A program made the translations under genes and the position numbers. Below the pieces are notes generated by a model. The model did not search any database, was not told the DNA's origin, and worked only from the letters and a program-made list of their open reading frames with translations. Positions 1-7,779 of a stretch of DNA of 64,000 bases are shown here, one piece after another. Positions within the stretch are counted from its first letter, which is position 1; the number at the start of each line of letters is the position of its first letter. Source of the stretch: Bin87 sp963665395 (lineage in GTDB: Bacteria; Chloroflexota; Dehalococcoidia; Lucifugimonadales; UBA3495); assembly GCA_963665395.2 (NCBI GenBank), contig OY762251.1, positions 2,790,001 through 2,854,000 of the forward strand. The letters are read 5' to 3'.

Positions 1-567
1 CCGGAGCCGATATTCGCCGCAGTGGACACTGCCCTGAAAACCCTGCCCGTCAACCAACGGGAGCGCGCGCCGATTGTGTTAACCTCGCCACAGGGCCGAA
101 CGCTCAATCAGAAAATGGTTGACGAGTTCGCGGCCGCCCCGGGCCTGGTCATCATTTGCGGACACTATGCCGGCGTAGACGAGCGCATCCGCCAGGGGCT
201 GGTCACCCACGAAGTATCCATCGGCGACTACGTTCTGACCGGCGGCGAGCTGGCGGCCATGGTGATCATCGACGCCGTTTCCCGTTTCGTGCCGGCGGTC
301 GTCGGCTCCGAAGACAACGTGCGTGAGGACAGCATCACGTCCGGCCTGCTCCAGCACCCGCTCTACACCCGTCCCGCCGAGTTCCGGGGCATGAAGACGC
401 CCGAAGTCCTGCGCTCCGGCAACCACGCGGAGATTGAGCGGTGGCGACGCCGGCAATCCCTGGAACGGACGCTGCGTCTGCGCCCCGATTTGCTGGCAAC
501 CGCTCCCCTGACCAATTCGGACCGGGTTTTCCTGGCCGGTTTGGGTTGGCCTGGCGACGGCTCATAG
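1..567 (+). CDS. trmD: tRNA (guanine-N1)-methyltransferase TrmD, 5' end cut off by window
   Basis: TrmD methylates G37 of tRNAs reading codons that begin with C, using S-adenosylmethionine, and prevents +1 frameshifting. The visible 188 residues hold the SPOUT knot signatures ICGHYAGVDERI and EVSIGDYVLTGGELAAM, followed by the C-terminal domain with the GLLQHPLYTRP stretch. The reading frame is open from base 1, and about 55 N-terminal residues of a normal 240-residue TrmD lie outside the window. The TAG stop at 565-567 is one base before the next ATG, so the thioesterase gene is probably co-transcribed. Family assignment is certain; only the start is missing. Confidence 0.97.
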   Translation, partial: PEPIFAAVDTALKTLPVNQRERAPIVLTSPQGRTLNQKMVDEFAAAPGLVIICGHYAGVDERIRQGLVTHEVSIGDYVLTGGELAAMVIIDAVSRFVPAVVGSEDNVREDSITSGLLQHPLYTRPAEFRGMKTPEVLRSGNHAEIERWRRRQSLERTLRLRPDLLATAPLTNSDRVFLAGLGWPGDGS

Positions 568-568
568 C

Positions 569-1072
569 ATGACCATCAGGCGCCGGGATTACCGTTTCAG
601 CGCTCCGGTGCGGGTGCGCTGGCAGGAATGCGACGCTCAGGGCATCGCGTTCAACGGCAGTTACCTGGGCTGGCTGGAGGTGGCCCAGGCCGAATATTTC
701 CGCAACCTGGGGTTCAGCATCTACCGTGTTGCCGCCGCCGGCTATTTCGACAGCGCCGTAGCCAAGATCACCATCGAATACAAGGCTCCGGTACGGGTCG
801 ATGAGATGCTGGACCTGCGGGCGCGGGTAGCGCGCATCGGCAACACCAGCCTGATCCTGGAAGTGGCTATATTCCCGGACGGCGATGATCCCGAGTCGGC
901 AGCATTGACCACCATCGAAGCAGTGTACGTAGGCTTCTACGCCGACACTGGTGGAACGCGCCGGGTTCCCGATGCCATACGAACGCTGGTGGGACGCTGG
1001 GAGGAAACGGGCGAAGTCCTGCCGCTGGCGGATTTTCCTGAGCTGGCGGCGGCGCAGGGGGCGGGCCAATGA
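569..1072 (+). CDS. acyl-CoA thioesterase, YbgC/FcbC type (4HBT hotdog fold)
   Basis: A 167-residue single hotdog domain that would hydrolyse acyl-CoA thioesters in the cytoplasm. The N-terminus carries the family signature around RWQECDAQGIAFNGSYLGWLE, with Asp22 in the position of the catalytic aspartate of 4-hydroxybenzoyl-CoA thioesterase, and the IEYKAPVRVDE strand typical of YbgC proteins follows. Length fits the family, with a C-terminal extension of about 25 residues. The start lies one base after the trmD stop. The physiological acyl-CoA cannot be read from the sequence. Confidence 0.9.
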   Translation: MTIRRRDYRFSAPVRVRWQECDAQGIAFNGSYLGWLEVAQAEYFRNLGFSIYRVAAAGYFDSAVAKITIEYKAPVRVDEMLDLRARVARIGNTSLILEVAIFPDGDDPESAALTTIEAVYVGFYADTGGTRRVPDAIRTLVGRWEETGEVLPLADFPELAAAQGAGQ

Positions 1073-1099
1073 GCTTCCGCCCGGCCTGTTCAGAACCTA

Positions 1100-1525
1100 T
1101 TATGCGTCATCCGCCGCATTGATGGCGGCGATGGCTTGCAGCTTGGCCTCGTCGGTCAGCACGGAGTCAGCAATAATGGCCGCAATGTTCCTCTGCCGTT
1201 CCAGCCAGCGGTCCCGCTCCGCTTTTATGCCCTCTTCGCGCCACCCTTGGCGGCGGCGCAGGGCGAAATCTATCATCGTCATGGCAACTCCTAGCGTGAA
1301 CGGTACCGCCCCGATAGCGGCTTGGGCGATTACGCCGCACACAATGGCTAATAACAGCAACCGGAGGTGTGATATGCGCGTTAGCGCCTCTACAATCGTC
1401 TGGCCTTCCCGTATTCCCAGCACGGCATCGTTCAGAATTAACGATGCCAGAAGCAGCAGCGTCACCCACACCCGCCAGCCGCTGATTGCCCGGTAGATTG
1501 CCTCCGGCAACTCTGATATTCGCAT
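1100..1525 (-). CDS. small two-segment membrane protein of unknown function
   Basis: A 141-residue protein read from ATG at 1525; a longer frame exists but overlaps the neighbouring aminopropyltransferase gene. It has a short N-terminal helix, two hydrophobic segments (around VWVTLLLLASLIL and LLLLAIVCGVIAQAAIG), then a charged tail with REEGIKAERDRWLERQR. The tail resembles the ending of the protein at 20912-21442 (KEWEKWLERQREAG), so both may belong to one lineage-specific family of membrane proteins with a coiled-coil end. It sits 25 bp downstream of the aminopropyltransferase gene on the same strand and could be its last operon member. No function is proposed. Confidence 0.6.
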   Translation of the reverse strand: MRISELPEAIYRAISGWRVWVTLLLLASLILNDAVLGIREGQTIVEALTRISHLRLLLLAIVCGVIAQAAIGAVPFTLGVAMTMIDFALRRRQGWREEGIKAERDRWLERQRNIAAIIADSVLTDEAKLQAIAAINAADDA

Positions 1526-1550
1526 TGTAGCAAAGGCGGCGCGCCAACGC

Positions 1551-2480
1551 CTAAACCATGAACACCGGCGCGTCGTCCCGGTTGATTCGCGTTTCGCCGG
1601 CGATGCCGTCGCGGATGTGTCGGGGCAACGCGAACGTCGCGGCATGGGTTTCGCCATCGTAGTGGCGCAGGGGACGAGCCAGGCGTTCCTTGATGCGAAG
1701 GTCCAGCTCTGCCGGCGCCAACTGCGGCAATGGGGCGTCGGACGCCATGGTGAAACCCCAAATGGTGATGAACGAAGGTACGTGGGCGTGATACGGCAAC
1801 GTGTGGGCAAAGATGCTCTCCAGCGTCTTGTAGATGGTGGTGAAGCACTCATGGAGGCTCAAGTACCCTGCCGGCCCGGATTGCGTCACCAGGATGCCGC
1901 CCGGTTTTAATCGGGCCCGGGCGATGTTGTAATACTCCTCAGTATAGAGGAGATACGCCGGGCCACCCTCCAGCGGGTCCACCAGATCCATTATCATCAC
2001 GTCGAATTGTTGGCTGCTGGATGCCAGATAATTGCGGGCGTCGTCGAATACCAGCGTTGCGCGGGGGTCGTCGAATGCGCCCTGGTGATGCTGCGGCAGA
2101 TGCTGGCGGCACAGGTCAACGACCTGGCGGTCCAGATCAACCATCACCACGTTTTCAACCGTGCGGTGAACCAGCGTCTCGCGCAGGGTGCCGCCTTCCC
2201 CGCCGCCCCCGATGAACACGTCGCGGGGGTTCGGATGCGACAGCAACGCCGGATGCACTAGGGTTTCGTGGTAGATGTGCTCGTCCCGCTCGGTGGATTG
2301 GGTTTTGCCGTCCAACAGCAGGCTGCGCCCGTACACACCGGAGTGGACTACCTCCACCCGTTGAAATCCCGTGTGGCCGGAATAGAGAACGTCATCGACC
2401 TTCAGCATGATCGCCAGGTCGGGCATTACGGTTTCGATCACCCACTTTCCGGTGATCTCTTCCATGGGATAGCTGGCCAT
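1551..2480 (-). CDS. speE: aminopropyltransferase, thermospermine synthase-like (SpeE family)
   Basis: A 309-residue spermidine synthase-fold enzyme that transfers the aminopropyl group of decarboxylated SAM to a polyamine. The cofactor loop is GGGGEGGTLRE, the acidic VMVDLDRQVVDLC strand binds the nucleoside, and IMDLVDPLEGGPAYLLYTEE provides the catalytic aspartate. The DPLEGGP loop and the later HVPSFITIWGFTMASD stretch recall plant ACL5 thermospermine synthases more than bacterial SpeE (comparison from memory). Start at ATG 2480 is preferred over an upstream in-frame ATG because homology begins there and an AAAGGCG site precedes it. speD lies directly upstream on the same strand, so substrate supply and transfer are linked. 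Confidence 0.88.
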   Translation of the reverse strand: MASYPMEEITGKWVIETVMPDLAIMLKVDDVLYSGHTGFQRVEVVHSGVYGRSLLLDGKTQSTERDEHIYHETLVHPALLSHPNPRDVFIGGGGEGGTLRETLVHRTVENVVMVDLDRQVVDLCRQHLPQHHQGAFDDPRATLVFDDARNYLASSSQQFDVMIMDLVDPLEGGPAYLLYTEEYYNIARARLKPGGILVTQSGPAGYLSLHECFTTIYKTLESIFAHTLPYHAHVPSFITIWGFTMASDAPLPQLAPAELDLRIKERLARPLRHYDGETHAATFALPRHIRDGIAGETRINRDDAPVFMV

Positions 2481-2570
2481 TGGAGCGCCTTTCGGGTCGG
2501 GGTTTGGTCCGGGCAAGGGGGCAACCCGAAGTCCGGCGGGCCAAACCGCCGCCATGAGCCGGTCAGCGGT

Positions 2571-2954
2571 TCAGGTCGTCGTCGCCTGGAGCTCGGCCAC
2601 GCGGGCGCCATTGAGTCCCCGGCGGATCTGCGTGATCTGGGGGTCTCGACAACGCAATGCGTCAATGATTAGTGCGGCGGCCCGCTCTGGCATGGTGCCA
2701 TCGCCGCAGGTGAATACGTCCGCCGCCGCGTAACGATGCTCCGGCCAGGTATGGATGGAGATGTGCGATTCGGCGATGGACAGAATGCCGGTCACGCCCT
2801 GGGGCGTGAACTGGTGGAACGACTCTCCTACTACGTGCGCGTCAACCGCGGACGCGGCGCGCAGCAATTCCTGCCGTATGTAGGACAGGTCGTCAAGCAG
2901 TTCGGGGTCACAATCTCTGAGTTCCAGCAGCACGTGAGTACCTAGTACATCCAA
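2571..2954 (-). CDS. speD: S-adenosylmethionine decarboxylase proenzyme, class 1B
   Basis: A 127-residue pyruvoyl enzyme that decarboxylates SAM to supply aminopropyl groups. Autocleavage is expected between Glu62 and Ser63 in SIAESHISIHTWPE; the other catalytic residues are His68 and Cys83 (FTCGDGTMPE). These three positions carry the same numbers as in the well-studied Thermotoga enzyme. Full length for the short class 1B form. It precedes the aminopropyltransferase gene by 90 bp on the same strand, and the two form a polyamine operon. Confidence 0.96.
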   Translation of the reverse strand: MDVLGTHVLLELRDCDPELLDDLSYIRQELLRAASAVDAHVVGESFHQFTPQGVTGILSIAESHISIHTWPEHRYAAADVFTCGDGTMPERAAALIIDALRCRDPQITQIRRGLNGARVAELQATTT

Positions 2955-3110
2955 TCACCCTTTCCTCCGTATGGATTGCCTTCCCCAGTCCGAAATCGAG
3001 GCGTATGCCGGGTTCCCGATGGGAATAGCAGGCGACGATTTTACCCAAACTCGGCGGCGGATACAAGCGTAGCACGAATGGCCGGTGATTGCCATAACGC
3101 ATCACGCTCA

Positions 3111-3243
3111 GGTAGCGTTCCGTTTTAGGTGGTTTGGTTTTTGTCATTGCGAGCGTAGCGTGGCAATCCCGTTGGCGTAGCAGCAGTTTTAGCCGCTCGG
3201 ATACCCCGCTGGGAAACTGAACCACCTAAATTGCAACGCTACC
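3111..3243 (+). mobile_element. MITE family A, copy 1
   Basis: A 133-bp element with terminal inverted repeats: left end GGTAGCGTTCCGTTTTAGG, right end complementary to GGTAGCGTTGCAATTTAGG. It is flanked by a perfect 9-bp direct repeat TCACGCTCA (3102-3110 and 3244-3252), the target duplication expected from transposition. The interior carries a GTCATTGCGAGCGTAGCG segment shared with family C. It encodes nothing. Other copies: 10948-11080, 27022-27134, 51124-51256, 58652-58784. Confidence 0.85.
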
Positions 3244-3252
3244 TCACGCTCA

Positions 3253-3400
3253 TGCGTACCCACTTTGTCATTGCGAGGAGCGCAGTCCGCCACAGGCGGA
3301 TGGCAATCTCGCTGAATTGAGCGACGACTCCTCCGGCAACGAGATTGCCGCGCTGCGCTCGCAATGACAGTTCAGGTGAAAGTGGGTACGCGTGAGCGCA
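3253..3400. repeat. inverted-repeat element, family C
   Basis: The ends are complementary: GCGTACCCACTTTGTCATTG on the left answers the right end AAAGTGGGTACGC. The inner arms GTCATTGCGAGGAGCG and CTCGCAATGAC also pair, giving a long imperfect hairpin of about 150 bp. The middle contains CCGCCACAGGCGGATGGCAATC, shared with the elements at 10792-10936 and 58484-58639. With the MITE at 3111-3243 it fills most of the 507-bp gene-free stretch between speD and the next gene. Confidence 0.6.
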
Positions 3401-3461
3401 TCACGTCACCTTCCCGGTTGGCGTGATATGATTGCCCAAACCTGTTGTTGAGGCGGCAATC

Positions 3462-4025
3462 ATGCAGACTCCGGTGGCGACAGCGCCCGAAATCGGTCGG
3501 ATAGCCTATCTGGATCCAACCGGCTTTGTCCAACAAACCAACCGGATGCTGACCCCCAGGCTGGGCAGCGTAGCCGGCAAAGTGGCCGGCCTGCTGGACA
3601 ACGGCAACGACACTTCCAGCTTCTTTTTTGCCAGCCTGGCTGAAGTACTGCAAAGCGAGTTTGACGTGAGCCGGGTTGTCCTGCGCACCAAGTTCACGTC
3701 AACGCGGCCGGCCGAAGCGGAAATCATCGCCGAGATGGGCGCGGAAGCGGATTTCCTCATTTCGGGTGTGGCGCTTTGAGGCTCCTGCACCTCGGGCAGT
3801 GTGCTCGACGCAGTGAACTTCGAGGATGCCAACAAGCCGGCGACGGTGGTCGCAACCACCAACTTCCTCCGCCTGGCCGGTTCCATCGCCGGGGCCAACC
3901 AGCTCGGGAACCTGCCGCTGGTGTCAATTCCCCACCCGTTGGGCAACCGGGATCAGGCCGCCCAACGCGCCCGCGCGGTGGCGGCCCAGGTGGTCGCTGC
4001 AATCACCGGAGCAGCAAGCAGTTAG
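3462..4025 (+). CDS. UGSC family selenoprotein, in-frame TGA at 3777-3779
   Basis: Two open segments in the same frame are separated only by TGA at 3777-3779, followed by GGC TCC TGC, so readthrough gives the tetrapeptide Sec-Gly-Ser-Cys. That motif names the UGSC (seleno)protein family, in which the first residue is Sec or Cys. Read as one gene it makes 187 residues with Sec at position 106. The family landmarks are present on both sides: YLDPTG and GLLDNGND before the TGA, and SVLDAV, a PATVVATTNF strand and SIPHPLGNRD after it. The ATG at 3462 has a GAGGCGG site 8 bases upstream. A redox role is inferred from the U-x-x-C arrangement; the reaction is unknown. The alternative, a nonsense mutation, is less likely because the codon is exactly where Sec is expected. 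Confidence 0.85.
3777..3804 (+). promoter_or_regulatory. UGA codon and candidate bacterial SECIS hairpin
   Basis: In bacteria SelB reads UGA as Sec when a hairpin follows the codon directly. Here GCAC (3787-3790) can pair with GTGC (3801-3804) around a 10-base loop containing GGG. A competing 4-bp stem CTGC/GCAG (3785-3788 with 3796-3799) is also possible. Both are short, so the structure is only a candidate. Confidence 0.35.
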
Positions 4026-4037
4026 CTCATCGCAATG

Positions 4038-4111
4038 TTTCCGTCATTTCGGGTGCTGTTTCCGTCATTTCGGGTGCTGTTTCCGTCATTCCGGCGAAAG
4101 CCGGAATCCAG
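4038..4111. repeat. 21-bp direct repeats leading into a 27-bp palindromic repeat
   Basis: Two perfect copies of a 21-bp unit starting TTTCCGTCATTTCGGG (4038-4058 and 4059-4079) precede a copy of the dispersed palindromic repeat that begins GTCATTCCGGCG and ends CCGGAATCCAG (4085-4111). They lie between the selenoprotein gene and its partner. Confidence 0.75.
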
Positions 4112-4141
4112 AAATTCATCAGCGGATTGCTGCCAATTCTC

Positions 4142-5230
4142 ATGCTCGCTCATGAACAAACGCGCCGCCTGACCGGCCTGGACACGGTCCAGGGCGCGCT
4201 GGACACCATCGAAACCTATTTCGAAAACGGCTGGACCGACGGCTTGCCCATCGTTCCGCCTACGGAGACTGCTGTCGCTGAGTTCGTCGCTGCGTCCGGG
4301 CGCGATGGCGGCGAAATCCTGGGATTGATGCCGCCCCGAATGGGCGTAGTCACCGTCGAAGTAGTAGCCATCAACGCCGTGATGGCCGGCTGCCGCCCCG
4401 AATATATGCCCGTGGTTCTGGCTGCCGTGGACGCTGCGTTGGACGAGCGCTTCGATATGCGCGGATTGCAGGCCACCAGCGACCCGGCCGCGCCCCTGAT
4501 TATCGTCAGCGGCCCGGTGGTGGAGCGGCTTGGCATCAATCACGGCATCGGCCTGTTTGGACACGGCAGCCGCGCCAATGCCACCATCGGCCGCGCCCTG
4601 CGGCTGCTGATGATCAACCTGGGCGACGGCCGGCCCGACACCGGCGACAAGTCAACCCTGGGTTCGCCGGCCAAGTATTCCTACTGCATCGGCGCCGACA
4701 TCGCCACGCCCTGGACGCCCATTCATACCGATTTTGGCTACCCCGCCGATGAAAGCTGCGTCACCGTGTTCGCCGCCGACGCCCCGCGCGGCAACAGCCC
4801 GGCCGGCTCCGGCAGCATGGAGTTCGCCCTCTGGATCCTGGCCGACTCGCTATGCAACCTGAACCACAACATGATCCACGGCGGGCACCTGCTGGCAGTG
4901 GTCAGCCCGCTCATCGCTCAGGGCTTGCACGACGAAGGTTGGACGAAACGCGACGTCCAGATCTACCTGTACGAACGCGCTCGCATTCCCGTGGAACGGG
5001 TCCGCCGCTACAAGGAACTGCGCTACGGCCGCAACGTCGAGGCCGGCGACCCCTACTTCTGGCCCAAGTGGCTGGACACCGAAGGCCCCGAAACCATGCT
5101 CCCGGTCGTCCGCGACCCCGACAACATCATGATCGTCGTCGCCGGCGACCCGGCCCGCTCCCGCTCCGCCTACTGCCCGCCGCGCCCGTACAACCGGCCG
5201 GTGTGCCGGCCGGTGCAGATGCCGGCGTAG
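4142..5230 (+). CDS. partner protein of the UGSC selenoprotein, function unknown
   Basis: A 362-residue soluble protein beginning MLAHEQTRRLTG, with conserved-looking segments GWTDGLPIVPPTE, MPPRMGVVTVE, NHGIGLFGHGSRAN and RYKELRYGRN. From memory, proteins opening with this TDGLP-PPT segment often lie beside or are fused to UGSC proteins, which fits the order here; the link should be checked. Two cysteines occur in the ESCVTVFAADAP and MAGCRPEYM regions, but no CxxC pair was seen. The chosen ATG follows the repeat at 4085-4111 and has no strong ribosome site. It should be seen as part of the same redox module, but no reaction is assigned. Confidence 0.75.
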   Translation: MLAHEQTRRLTGLDTVQGALDTIETYFENGWTDGLPIVPPTETAVAEFVAASGRDGGEILGLMPPRMGVVTVEVVAINAVMAGCRPEYMPVVLAAVDAALDERFDMRGLQATSDPAAPLIIVSGPVVERLGINHGIGLFGHGSRANATIGRALRLLMINLGDGRPDTGDKSTLGSPAKYSYCIGADIATPWTPIHTDFGYPADESCVTVFAADAPRGNSPAGSGSMEFALWILADSLCNLNHNMIHGGHLLAVVSPLIAQGLHDEGWTKRDVQIYLYERARIPVERVRRYKELRYGRNVEAGDPYFWPKWLDTEGPETMLPVVRDPDNIMIVVAGDPARSRSAYCPPRPYNRPVCRPVQMPA

Positions 5231-5304
5231 TGCGCCTAACAGGTAATATGCTACGATTTTTCATATCCACGACCAAACGCCGTTCGGCCCACAGGAGGCA
5301 ACGC

Positions 5305-5589
5305 ATGACTATCGAACCAAAGCGCAAATTATCAACATCACAGGAGACAGCCCCAACTTCGGTAGCCGTGCTGACCCACGAGAATCAAATCACTGTCCCC
5401 GAGGGCGTTCTCGCCGATTTCCCCGACTCGATATATTTTGAAGTCACCGCGGAAAACGGGCGCATCGTGCTGACCCCGATTGAGGCGGCTCCGATTGAAG
5501 AAGTGTGGGCAAAAATAGCGGAGTTGGGCATAACCGAGCAGGATGTGGCCGACGCCGTACAATGGGCGTGCGGGACATGGATGCGGTAG
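5305..5589 (+). CDS. AbrB/SpoVT-like small protein, antitoxin-type
   Basis: A 94-residue protein translated from ATG 5305 behind a strong AGGAGG at 5293-5298. The middle, SVAVLTHENQITVPEGVLADF then ENGRIVLTPI, looks like a swapped-hairpin AbrB domain (beta strand, QITVP turn, second strand). The C-terminus EEVWAKIAELGITEQDVADA resembles the tail of AbrB-type antitoxins. Such proteins usually pair with a PIN toxin, but none follows: the next gene is a PD-(D/E)XK protein 126 bp downstream. It may be an orphan antitoxin or a regulator of that nuclease gene. Confidence 0.65.
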   Translation: MTIEPKRKLSTSQETAPTSVAVLTHENQITVPEGVLADFPDSIYFEVTAENGRIVLTPIEAAPIEEVWAKIAELGITEQDVADAVQWACGTWMR

Positions 5590-5610
5590 CTACCGTAATA
5601 CCCTTGCATC

Positions 5611-5637
5611 GTCATTCCGGCGAAAGCCGGAATCCAG
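5611..5637. repeat. 27-bp palindromic repeat
   Basis: A perfect copy of the dispersed repeat beginning GTCATTCCGGCG and ending CCGGAATCCAG; the centre TTCCGGCGAAAGCCGGAA is a hairpin. It lies between the AbrB-like and nuclease genes. Confidence 0.8.
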
Positions 5638-5715
5638 GAACTCCCGGCATACTCCAACTTGCCCTGTGGTTCAGGCATTCGGTCAGCCAATGCTCCAAGA
5701 TCAAGGAAATAGGTA

Positions 5716-6714
5716 ATGACAACCAACACTACGTTGTTCGCCCAAATCCTGCCGATTTTCACCAACCAAACCGAGCGGGCCGCTACCGAAGCGTTGCGGC
5801 ACATCCTGCAACAGTCCGAAGCAGCGCGAAACGCCCTGGAGCGTATGCTACTGGATACTGGGGTGGAAGTCGGTTCCCTTGCCCGGTTCCTAACCGAGGC
5901 CAGCGGCGAGGAAGGGGAGCGCGTTGATTTGGGTTGCTACGACGAGCACGGAATGGAGCTGGTACTCATCGAAGCGAAGTTCTGGGCCGGCCTTACTGAC
6001 AACCAGCCGAACACCTATCTCGCGCGGCTACCAGAAGAAGGCCATTCTGCGCTACTGTTCGTTGCCCCGGCGCAACGCATGGAAACGCTATGGCCGGAGC
6101 TGTGCGGGCGGGCGGAGGCGAATCATACGTTGACCACGATCTCTGAATCCGGCGATTTACGGTGCGCCGCTATTGACGGCAGCGAGCGCAAGATGATTGC
6201 AACCAGTTGGCGGGCCTTGCTGGAGCGAATGGAAGCACAAGCCAGCACAGCTGGCGAAGGGGCGGCAGTGAGGGATATTGAACAACTGCGTGGGTTGACC
6301 GAGCAGATGGACAGCGACGCCTTCCTGCCCGTCCATTCCGACGAGTTGGGCCAGCAATTTCCGCGTCGGGTGCTCAACTTGGTGGGATTAGTGAATGATG
6401 CCACGGAGCGGATCATCGCCAACGGCTGGGCGGACGCTAGCCGCTCTAGAGTTGCGTCGCGGTGGCACGGCTACGGTCGGAATTTCCGCTTTCACGACAT
6501 CGCGCTCTGGTTCGGTATTGATTTCGAACTGTGGGCGTTGCACGGTCAAACACCTCTTTGGCTACAAACTCCAGATGGCACTAGTTTTGAGCCAATCCAC
6601 GTACCCACAGGCGTTGAACATTCCGAGGTGCTGGAATCAGTAGTTGAACAGCTGGGCATTATCAGGCAACAGCTCAATGAGGAACATGACGAAAATGACC
6701 AATCATCAACGTGA
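5716..6714 (+). CDS. PD-(D/E)XK nuclease superfamily protein
   Basis: A 332-residue protein with a restriction-endonuclease-like core at about residues 60-115: ERVDLGCYDEHGMELVLIEAKFWAGLTDNQ gives Asp in one strand and E-A-K in the next, the metal-binding pattern of the fold. The N-terminal 50 residues are helical (TERAATEALRHILQQSEAARN), and the C-terminal half has an HGYGRNFRFHDIALWFGIDFELW strand pair like that of large bacterial proteins annotated only as PD-(D/E)XK. Start ATG 5716 follows AGGAAATAGGTA. A defence role is possible given the AbrB-like gene before it, but no helicase or methylase partner is present. Confidence 0.7.
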   Translation: MTTNTTLFAQILPIFTNQTERAATEALRHILQQSEAARNALERMLLDTGVEVGSLARFLTEASGEEGERVDLGCYDEHGMELVLIEAKFWAGLTDNQPNTYLARLPEEGHSALLFVAPAQRMETLWPELCGRAEANHTLTTISESGDLRCAAIDGSERKMIATSWRALLERMEAQASTAGEGAAVRDIEQLRGLTEQMDSDAFLPVHSDELGQQFPRRVLNLVGLVNDATERIIANGWADASRSRVASRWHGYGRNFRFHDIALWFGIDFELWALHGQTPLWLQTPDGTSFEPIHVPTGVEHSEVLESVVEQLGIIRQQLNEEHDENDQSST

Positions 6715-7600
6715 CTTCATCGGCTACGGCGCCAACCCGCCCGTCATCCGCTGGCCCAACAACGCCCGCATCGCCATCTCCGTAGTGGTCAACTACGAGG
6801 AGGGCAGCGAGGCGTCCCTGCTGGACGGCGACGCCTACCACGAAACCAACAACGAAGTCCCGTCCCCGGTGCCGCCCGGCCAGCGGGATCTGTTCAACGA
6901 GTCCTTTTTCGAGTACGGCAGCCGCGTCGGCGTCTGGCGCATCCTGAACCTGTTGGACCGGCACAGTGCGCCCAGCACCTTCTTCTGTTGCGCCGTGGCC
7001 CTGGAGCGCAACCTCCAAGTCGCCCGCGCCGTGGTGGAGCGCGGCCACGAAGTCTGCGGCCACGGCTACCGCTGGGAGGAATACCACAACAAGACCCGCG
7101 ATGAAGAGGCCGAAGCCATTCGCATGACGGTGGAATCGCTGACTGCCACCACCGGCGTCCGCCCCGTGGGCTGGTTCACCCGCTACGGCCCCAGCGTCAA
7201 CACCCGCGAGTTGGTGGTGAACGAAGGCGGTTTCATCTACGACAGCGGCGTTTTCAACGACGACCTGCCCTATTACACCGAGGTCAACGGCAACCCCTGG
7301 CTGGTGCTGCCCTACAGCTTTGAGACCAACGACTCCCGCTTCTGGCGCGGCGGCCTCAACAGCGTCGGCGACTTCTACGAGTACATGAAAGACACCTTTG
7401 ACGTACTCTACGAAGAAGGCCGCACTCACCCCAAGATGATGTCCGTCGGCCTCCATTGTCGCATCGCCGGCCGCCCGGCCCGCTCCCGCGCCCTGGACCG
7501 TTTCCTCCGCTACGCTCGCAGCCATCCCGGCGTCTGGTTCGCCCGCCGCGACGAAATCGCCCGCTGGTGGCTGGAAAACTACCCGCCGGGCACTTTGTAG
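6686..7600 (+). CDS. polysaccharide deacetylase family protein (PuuE/allantoinase-like)
   Basis: A metal-dependent NodB-fold hydrolase of about 304 residues. Family landmarks are the opening FIGYGANPPVIRWPNNARIA, the strand ISVVVNYEEGSE, the STFFCCAVALERN segment, VCGHGYRWEEYHNKT where His residues bind metal, and GLHCRIAGRPAR near the end. The YGANPP opening and the GHGYRWE motif are typical of the peptidase-like or allantoinase-like (PuuE) branch rather than peptidoglycan deacetylases. The start is uncertain: ATG 6686 or 6695 follow GAGGAA, and an upstream frame exists. The gene overlaps the end of the nuclease gene by about 29 bp. Confidence 0.85.
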   Translation: MTKMTNHQRDFIGYGANPPVIRWPNNARIAISVVVNYEEGSEASLLDGDAYHETNNEVPSPVPPGQRDLFNESFFEYGSRVGVWRILNLLDRHSAPSTFFCCAVALERNLQVARAVVERGHEVCGHGYRWEEYHNKTRDEEAEAIRMTVESLTATTGVRPVGWFTRYGPSVNTRELVVNEGGFIYDSGVFNDDLPYYTEVNGNPWLVLPYSFETNDSRFWRGGLNSVGDFYEYMKDTFDVLYEEGRTHPKMMSVGLHCRIAGRPARSRALDRFLRYARSHPGVWFARRDEIARWWLENYPPGTL

Positions 7601-7762
7601 GGGCTATCGCATATGGAAGGTTTAATGCCCGTCATTCCGGCGAAAGCCGGAATCCAGTGACCGAACTCGTCAGTTTCGTCCCGAATATCCGAGCACGCCG
7701 TACACTCTGGACTCCGGCTTTCGCCGGAGTGACGAGGTTGTAATTTCATATGCGATAGTCCT
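7601..7762. repeat. inverted-repeat element, family D, copy 1
   Basis: Begins with GGCTATCGCATATGGAAGG and ends with TTTCATATGCGATAGTC, which are inverted copies. Inside are two 27-bp palindromic repeats in opposite orientation (7631-7657 and 7707-7733). It lies between convergent genes. Related copies are at 58079-58329 and 59318-59543. Confidence 0.65.
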
Positions 7763-7779
7763 GTTGCCCCTACACCCGG

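Noticed and set aside
3801..4025. Separate small gene of 74 codons
   Set aside because: It is the second half of the UGSC protein in the same frame, and its own start has no ribosome site.
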